Assembly (NCBI GenBank): GCA_030037185.1
Contig: JASHRR010000758.1
Location: 1-10,838, forward strand
Reading direction: 5' to 3'
Origin: Xanthobacteraceae bacterium
Lineage (GTDB): Bacteria; Pseudomonadota; Alphaproteobacteria; Rhizobiales; Xanthobacteraceae
DNA: 10,838 nucleotides
A program made the position numbers and the translations under genes. Below are positions 5,941-10,838 of this stretch, in pieces. The first letter of the stretch is position 1, and the number at the start of each line of letters is the position of its first letter. Under the pieces are notes generated by a model. That model saw nothing but the letters and a program-made list of their open reading frames with translations. It did not search any database and was not told the origin of the DNA.

Positions 5941-7179
5941 ATGGACATCGTGGTCAGAAATGTACGCTTGCCTGGGCACGCGGATAGCCTCACCGACATC
6001 GCAATATCAGGCAGTAGGATCGCCGCTATCGCACCGAACATAGCCACCAGCGGGACAACGATCGATGCGGCCGGGCGACTCGCGTCGCCGGGCTTTGTTG
6101 AAACGCATATTCATCTCGACAAATCCTGCATACTCGATCGGTGCAACTCGAGACGCGGCGACCTCGAAGAGGCGATCGGCGAGGCGGCGAAAGCAAAAGC
6201 CGCCTTCACGCCAGAGGACGTCCGGTCGCGGGCGACGCGCACGCTCGAAAAAGCAATCTTGCAAGGCACCACTCACATGCGCACTCACCTCGAGGTCGAC
6301 CCCGGTGTCGGATTGCGCAGCCTCGAAGGCGTGCAGCCGCTCGTAAAGGACTATGCCTGGGCCATCGATCTTCAGATATGTGTGTTTCCGCAGGAGGGCC
6401 TCATTAACAATGCAGGCACCGACGAGTTGATGGTCGAGGCGCTAAAGCGCGGCTGTCACGCAGTCGGCGCGGCGCCCTACACAGATGCCAATCCGCACGG
6501 GCAAATCGATCGTGTTTTTGAGATGGCGAGAGAATTCGATGTGGACATCGACATGCACCTCGACTTCGGGCCGAATGCCAGCAATATGACCTTCGACTAC
6601 GTGTGCCGCCGAACCGAGGAGTACAAATATGGCGGACGGGTGGCAATCGGCCATGTGACTCAGGCGACGAGCCTTTCGATCGGCGCGTTCGAAGCGATGG
6701 CGAAGCGCCTCGCCGGCGCCGGCGTCGCGGTAACGGTGCTGCCGTCGACCGATCTCTATCTGATGGGACGTCATCACACCCACGATCACAATTCAACCAG
6801 AGGGGTCGTGCCGGCCCACAAGCTGCTCCAGCACGGCGTCATCTGCTCGCTGTCCAGCAACAACGTGTTGAACCCTTTCACGCCGTTCGGCGATTGTTCG
6901 CTCATCAGGATGGCGAACCTTTACGCTAACGTTTGCCAGGTTGGCGCGAAGGCCGACATGCGAGAATGCTTCAACATGGTGACCCGCCAGGCAGCCAAGA
7001 TCATGCGCCTTGCCGATTATGGTCTCGCAGTAGGGAACGCCGCTGACTTTATTGTGCTCGATGCCATCGAGCCAGAGATGGCGGTCGCCGAGATCGTTCC
7101 AGTCCTTTACGCATTCAAGCGCGGCCGCATGACTGTATTGCGGTCGCCCGCCCAGCTCATCACGCCCCAGGGGTCGTGA
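5941..7179 (+). CDS. Amidohydrolase family protein, cytosine-deaminase-like, with atypical catalytic positions
   Basis: This 412-residue cytoplasmic metal-dependent hydrolase belongs to the CodA/AtzC-like branch of the amidohydrolase superfamily. After a small beta-sandwich start (IVVRNVRLPG, then LTDIAISGSRIAAIAP), the TIM-barrel begins with PGFVETHIHLDKS, giving metal ligands His56 and His58. Next are GTTHMRTHLEVDP (109-121), IDMHLDFG (His206) and IGHVTQ (His238). The C-terminal strand motif is SLSSNNVLNPFTPFGD (303-318). E. coli cytosine deaminase uses His61, His63, His214, Glu217, His246 and Asp313; aligning by motif, all four histidines are kept, but Glu217 corresponds to Phe209 and Asp313 to Asn307. 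Length is near that of CodA (427). Start ATG 5941 has AAGGA seven nt upstream and fits the family N terminus. The gene lies 423 nt after the transporter operon on the same strand, so its substrate may be what the transporter imports. Annotation as cytosine deaminase would be unsafe. Confidence 0.88.
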   Translation: MDIVVRNVRLPGHADSLTDIAISGSRIAAIAPNIATSGTTIDAAGRLASPGFVETHIHLDKSCILDRCNSRRGDLEEAIGEAAKAKAAFTPEDVRSRATRTLEKAILQGTTHMRTHLEVDPGVGLRSLEGVQPLVKDYAWAIDLQICVFPQEGLINNAGTDELMVEALKRGCHAVGAAPYTDANPHGQIDRVFEMAREFDVDIDMHLDFGPNASNMTFDYVCRRTEEYKYGGRVAIGHVTQATSLSIGAFEAMAKRLAGAGVAVTVLPSTDLYLMGRHHTHDHNSTRGVVPAHKLLQHGVICSLSSNNVLNPFTPFGDCSLIRMANLYANVCQVGAKADMRECFNMVTRQAAKIMRLADYGLAVGNAADFIVLDAIEPEMAVAEIVPVLYAFKRGRMTVLRSPAQLITPQGS

Positions 7180-7860
7180 ACGATCGTCTGCTCGCGTTCT
7201 GACAGAGGCCGCGGGCACGGGGCTCGCGCGCAAGCCCAGGGCATGACGTCAACTGCGTCTTCGTTATTGGAGGCTTTACTGCTTCGACTCTGCTGTTCGC
7301 AAGCGATCAAAGGAAATTAGCGAAATCAGAAGAGTATTCGACGAGGTGGACGCTTTTCTCACTCCCGCATCCATTTGTTGCACCTCCGTTCCCAGTCGAC
7401 GCTGAGGCTGCTGCTGGCATGTCCGTCAATTCGCGGTGACTATGAAATTTACGGAATTTCCTGCGACGCCGTACCGCGTGGATTTGGCTCGTCGGGCATG
7501 GCGATTGGAGTGCAAATCGCCGCGAACGGCTTTCAAGGTTTACTGTTCAAGATTGCAGCTGCGGTTGAGCGAGAGATCGCCCTCAGTTCGAAGAAGCATT
7601 CGATCTTATGGCGTGAAACTTCCCGGTTCAGTTGATTCCATGAAGTCATTGGCGCGGGATTCACCCCGCTTCATCATCGCTTATCCTGCTTTTGATTCCT
7701 AGCGCGGGGTGGAAGTCATAACAGCATGGCGGCAAGCGATTGAGTTGTCGATTGGAACTGAGGATTTGGCTGGGCTATCCGGACGAATTGTGGACGATCC
7801 CAACCTTCACTCAAAACAGGTCCAGTAAACCCCGCTCCTGCCTTCCGAAGCGGAGGGTCT
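7180..7860. other. 681-nt intergenic region, no recognisable gene
   Basis: This gap lies between two convergent genes (amidohydrolase on plus, LysM protein on minus), so both should terminate here. Two overlapping plus-strand frames of 86 and 88 codons (7375-7635, 7436-7702) have no family resemblance and no convincing ribosome-binding site, and I do not call them genes. By eye the stretch 7240-7800 is less GC-rich than the transporter genes. A GGGCT/AGCCC hairpin with 8-nt loop (7220-7237) follows the amidohydrolase stop but lacks a T-run. No tRNA, inverted-repeat-bounded element or attachment site was recognised. Confidence 0.5.
7640..7674. other. Bulged hairpin in the convergent intergenic region
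   Basis: An outer stem ATGAAG (7640-7645) with CTTCAT (7669-7674) encloses an inner stem GCGGG (7654-7658) with CCCGC (7665-7669) and a 6-nt loop. The last base of the inner arm is shared, so both stems cannot be fully formed at once, and an 8-nt bulge remains on the left. No T-run follows on either strand, so it is not a classical terminator. It might be a Rho-independent-like end, a repeat remnant or chance. Confidence 0.25.
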
Positions 7861-10838
7861 TCAGCCAAGCCGGTTTTTGCCGGAGAACAGGAAATCGGCC
7901 CAGTAATGCAGTTGAGTCAGGCTGTCCGCACGCAGGGGCACGTGCACGAGCTCTGTCTGGCCATTTGGGCCCACAATGTATTGCTCTTCCACTGTTGGAT
8001 TGGGACTATCGTACAATTGCGAGGGCACGTAATTGCCATTGAGTTCCGGCACTTCCTGCGCCTCATTGATGAATTGCGCTACGTCGTATTGGGAGGGAAC
8101 CTTATTTAGATCGAGCAAGAGTTGCCCAGGCTTCATGCTGTATTTTGCCGCGTACTGCGCGAGCACTCCCGGGGTCGATGGGTCGGCCGACAGCTCGCTC
8201 GCCAGTTTGGGATTGAGTCCAAGACCCTGGCGCAGGAATTGGGCTGTGTCGTTCTTATATGCCTGCGTCGCCTCAGCGCTTTTGACCCCGTCATAGATCA
8301 GCTGGCCCACGACCGCCGCCGCCCCGATACCGCTGCCAAAAGCGCCAAATCCTTCGGCGATCACATCGCCAAAGGCTTCCTCGGCAAGAGGCTTAGCTGC
8401 GTTGAGGGCGTTGCCAAAGGCCTCAAGAGAACTAAAAACAGCACCCCCAGTATCGCCACCGTTCACGTCGTCTGCCGCCTCGTAGACGCTGGCGAGCGCT
8501 CCAAATCCGTAATAGGTCGAGCCAATCGTCTTAAAAAGTGGAGTCTTGGTCAGCTCGGTTAAGTCTGTATCCGTCGGCTGGAAATTAAGTTGAGTTCCGT
8601 TCTCATTTGTAATTGCGGTAAATCCGGGAATACGGTTGACGATATTCTGGACGAGGATAGTGTTGGCAATGTCTGTCTTGGCGAAATTGGATATCACGTC
8701 GCCCAGATACTTGGGAATGCCCAGACCCGCGTAGATGGTGTTTGCCGCTTTCTGGAAGGAGGAAAACGAGAAATTACCCACCAAGTTTGCCGTGGTAAGT
8801 ACCAGACCAACCGCCCCCAGCGTCGTAAACGTCCCGGGACTAACGGACACGTTGGGAAACTTTTGGGACTTCGTGAGGTACTTGAGGGTATTGTTGACGG
8901 CGCTCCGCCACGACCGCGGCAGACTCCACACGGGCGAGGCGAGCAGAGCCTGTGCAACGGATTCTCCGGCTCCCCCGCTGAGTGTCGAAGGCACGGAAAG
9001 ACCAACCCCCGCGTTGACAATGGCATTGTTCACGCTGGTACTTCGCGAGAGGGCAAAAGGCACAGCGACGTCCTCGAGGGTGACGTTTTTGCCGGTGACC
9101 GTCTTGCTGGTCAAGGATTGGGCTGCTGCAGACAGGTCGTTTTCCCCGATGACACCCGCGAGTTGCGAACGATAGCTGTTCCAAGCCGATTTTGCCTCCG
9201 CAATTGCATTGCCATCCTGCGATAGCGTCGTCAGCTGAGCATCGGCCTCCTGCTGGACATCTTGGTGGTCCTTCAGATAGCCGTTGGTCGCATCCGCCAA
9301 TTGGCTCCGGGTCATAAACGGGGCCCAGGTAGCCCGGAGCTTGTCAACGGTGCTCAGTGTCGTAAGGAAGGCCTTATAGTCGGAGGTAGTCTTCGATGCG
9401 AGCCCTGACAGCCCCTTCGCTGCCCCCACCGTCAGGAATGCCGCCAGGTCAGACCGGCCCTGCTGCTTCAGCGCGGCAGCCGTCGCCAGAGTGAGCCCCG
9501 TACCGTCACCATTGCCGATCGTGGTTATGGCAGCTTCGTTGTAAATCGAACCTTGATCGAGGGTCAGCTTTTGCGGAATGTTCTTGGCGATAGAATTGGC
9601 TACGAGGTCGGCGATGTCCTTACCGCTTGAACTGAGCTGCCCGGAGGCATTTACCGTGTTGGCTGCCGCAACGGACTGGGAAAGATCCCCGTAGATTTGG
9701 TTGAACTCAAGGACGATGCCCGGACTGTGAACGGACTCGCTCGCTGTCGAGCCCATATACTTCGTGATATTGTCGATGGTGCCCTGGCTCATCTTCACAA
9801 TCTGTGCAGCATAGTAGGGGTTACCAATAGCCTGGGTCACGGTTTTGAGCTCGTTGGCCGCCGCCAGGGCACCTCCCCCGTAGTCCAGTCCTGGGGTACC
9901 GGCCCCCCCGGCTTTCGCGTAGGCGGCGGCCACATCCTTGGCGTACTTGACCACCTGGAGATCGTAATTGGCTTGGCCGACGTCTGCCTGAAAGGCGTTG
10001 TCGTGGGGCATGACCAATTGAATGTTGCAGGCGCGCTCGGTCATCGCCCGGGAGCGTGCCGCGAGATTCGACCCAGCCTGATCGGCGGCCTTCGTCAGCG
10101 AACACTCGATGTCGGTGTTAAGCTTGGCCTTCGCGGCACTCAGCGCGGCAATGTCCTGTTGCTCTTCGCTGTTGAGCCCATCGACGATGGCCGAATTGTG
10201 GGACAAATGGGGATCTTGCAGGTACTGCCGGACTTGCGCGATATTGTTGCTGATCTGCTTGACGTTGTCATAGGCGCTTATGATCGGGTGGAGCTGGTGA
10301 TAAGTGATGCCCATCTGCGTCCACTGCTTCGTCGCCTCGGCGAGGGCGGCATTGTTGGCCGCAGCAAATTTGGCGTTGCCCGGCTCCAGCGCATTGAGCT
10401 GCTTCACCTCTGCCGCGGCCGCCTGTTCCGGATAGGCACCGACATTATTGTTCATCAGCATGTTGATCGTCTTCTGCTCGACCGTATTCCAGCTATCGGT
10501 CGATTGCGTCTCGGCGTCGCTGAAGACGCTCGGGTCCCGCACGTGGAGCCTTGCAGCATTTTGTTGGGTCTCTTGCAAATTCTGGTCGGCCGCATTGGCG
10601 TGGGCCATGGCCGTGATGATCGGCTTGATTCGCGAATTGTTCACACCGCTCACCACCTCTGCCGGGGTCTTCTTGGGCAGTCGGACGACTTGGCCGATAT
10701 GCAGCAGATCCGGTGGATAGACCTGGGGATTTTCCGTTTCGACGCTGGGCAGCGTATCGCCGTGGGTGCTGGCGATGCTGGCCAGAGAATCGCCCGGTTT
10801 GGCCGTCACGCTCTGCTGTGGGCTGTCGGCTTTCGCTT
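7861..10838 (-). CDS. Very large LysM-domain protein of unknown function, C-terminal 991 residues (5' end beyond the right edge)
   Basis: The frame is open from the right edge to TGA 7863-7861. A GTG at 10809 could start it, but the frame stays open to the edge and the LysM domain begins right at this codon, so the true start is probably outside. Numbering from that GTG: residues 1-45 are a LysM domain (TAKPGDSLASIASTHGD, then NPQVYPPDLLHIGQVVRLPK), which binds N-acetylglucosamine polymers such as peptidoglycan. Residues 50-560 are Ala/Gln/Asn/Asp-rich and probably mostly helical. Two glycine-rich hydrophobic stretches follow (about 661-682 and 815-841), each perhaps able to enter a membrane. 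The C terminus is polar and ends FLFSGKNRLG. There are only two cysteines (236 and 261). No signal peptide is visible in the part seen, and no catalytic motif or Asp/Gly-box repeat was recognised. Codon use keeps one frame open for almost 3 kb, so the gene is real. Exported effector, translocator-like protein or wall-associated toxin are all possible but unproven. GC by eye is lower than in the transporter genes, which hints at transfer. Confidence 0.85.
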   Translation of the reverse strand, partial: AKADSPQQSVTAKPGDSLASIASTHGDTLPSVETENPQVYPPDLLHIGQVVRLPKKTPAEVVSGVNNSRIKPIITAMAHANAADQNLQETQQNAARLHVRDPSVFSDAETQSTDSWNTVEQKTINMLMNNNVGAYPEQAAAAEVKQLNALEPGNAKFAAANNAALAEATKQWTQMGITYHQLHPIISAYDNVKQISNNIAQVRQYLQDPHLSHNSAIVDGLNSEEQQDIAALSAAKAKLNTDIECSLTKAADQAGSNLAARSRAMTERACNIQLVMPHDNAFQADVGQANYDLQVVKYAKDVAAAYAKAGGAGTPGLDYGGGALAAANELKTVTQAIGNPYYAAQIVKMSQGTIDNITKYMGSTASESVHSPGIVLEFNQIYGDLSQSVAAANTVNASGQLSSSGKDIADLVANSIAKNIPQKLTLDQGSIYNEAAITTIGNGDGTGLTLATAAALKQQGRSDLAAFLTVGAAKGLSGLASKTTSDYKAFLTTLSTVDKLRATWAPFMTRSQLADATNGYLKDHQDVQQEADAQLTTLSQDGNAIAEAKSAWNSYRSQLAGVIGENDLSAAAQSLTSKTVTGKNVTLEDVAVPFALSRSTSVNNAIVNAGVGLSVPSTLSGGAGESVAQALLASPVWSLPRSWRSAVNNTLKYLTKSQKFPNVSVSPGTFTTLGAVGLVLTTANLVGNFSFSSFQKAANTIYAGLGIPKYLGDVISNFAKTDIANTILVQNIVNRIPGFTAITNENGTQLNFQPTDTDLTELTKTPLFKTIGSTYYGFGALASVYEAADDVNGGDTGGAVFSSLEAFGNALNAAKPLAEEAFGDVIAEGFGAFGSGIGAAAVVGQLIYDGVKSAEATQAYKNDTAQFLRQGLGLNPKLASELSADPSTPGVLAQYAAKYSMKPGQLLLDLNKVPSQYDVAQFINEAQEVPELNGNYVPSQLYDSPNPTVEEQYIVGPNGQTELVHVPLRADSLTQLHYWADFLFSGKNRLG

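Noticed and set aside
7220..7237. GGGCT/AGCCC hairpin after the amidohydrolase stop as terminator
   Set aside because: Five-base stem, 8-nt loop and no T-run; not enough to call a Rho-independent terminator.
7375..7702. Two overlapping 86- and 88-codon plus-strand frames
   Set aside because: No similarity I recognise, no good ribosome-binding site and frames overlap each other; treated as noncoding.
8590..9225. 211-codon plus-strand open frame
   Set aside because: It is fully antisense to the large LysM gene, which has one continuous 2.9-kb frame; no ribosome-binding site or recognisable motif.
10807..10809. GTG as the true start of the LysM protein
   Set aside because: The frame is open up to the window edge and the LysM domain begins right at this codon, leaving no room for an export signal; an upstream start outside the window is more likely.

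Overview
The window looks like chromosomal DNA of a high-GC alphaproteobacterium, most likely a Bradyrhizobium-type member of the Hyphomicrobiales. That is an inference from base composition, the style of the proteins and the presence of a HAAT-type ABC uptake system next to an amidohydrolase; no rRNA or tRNA is present to settle it.

Left edge (1-930): a DinB-family metalloprotein gene enters from the left on the minus strand, and its first 110 codons are in the window. Facing away from it is the wreck of a TetR-family repressor gene: only the start of the helix-turn-helix domain survives, it carries an apparent 1-nt frameshift, and the whole ligand domain is gone. A 22-bp imperfect palindrome in the divergent intergenic region is a candidate operator of the lost repressor. 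After the wreck come a weak terminator-like hairpin and a perfect 17-bp tandem duplication.

Centre (935-5517): a tightly packed five-gene operon encodes a complete branched-chain-amino-acid-type (HAAT) ABC importer in the order permease (LivH), permease (LivM), Tat-type substrate-binding protein, ATPase (LivG), ATPase (LivF). The spacings are 0, 2, 17 and -8 nt. After a 423-nt gap, a cytosine-deaminase-like amidohydrolase (5941-7179) lies on the same strand. The arrangement suggests import and then hydrolysis of a small nitrogenous compound rather than leucine uptake. The amidohydrolase keeps its metal-binding histidines but appears to have Phe and Asn where E. coli cytosine deaminase has its catalytic Glu217 and Asp313, so the real substrate and mechanism are open.

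Right part (7180-10838): 681 nt without a convincing gene, visibly less GC-rich, with a bulged hairpin. Then, on the minus strand, comes the 3' part (at least 991 residues) of a very large LysM-domain protein whose start lies beyond the right edge. Apart from LysM I recognise no family: it is a long Ala/Asn/Gln-rich helical protein with two glycine-rich hydrophobic stretches near the C terminus. It is the least explained object in the window. I see no CRISPR array, intact mobile element or RNA gene.
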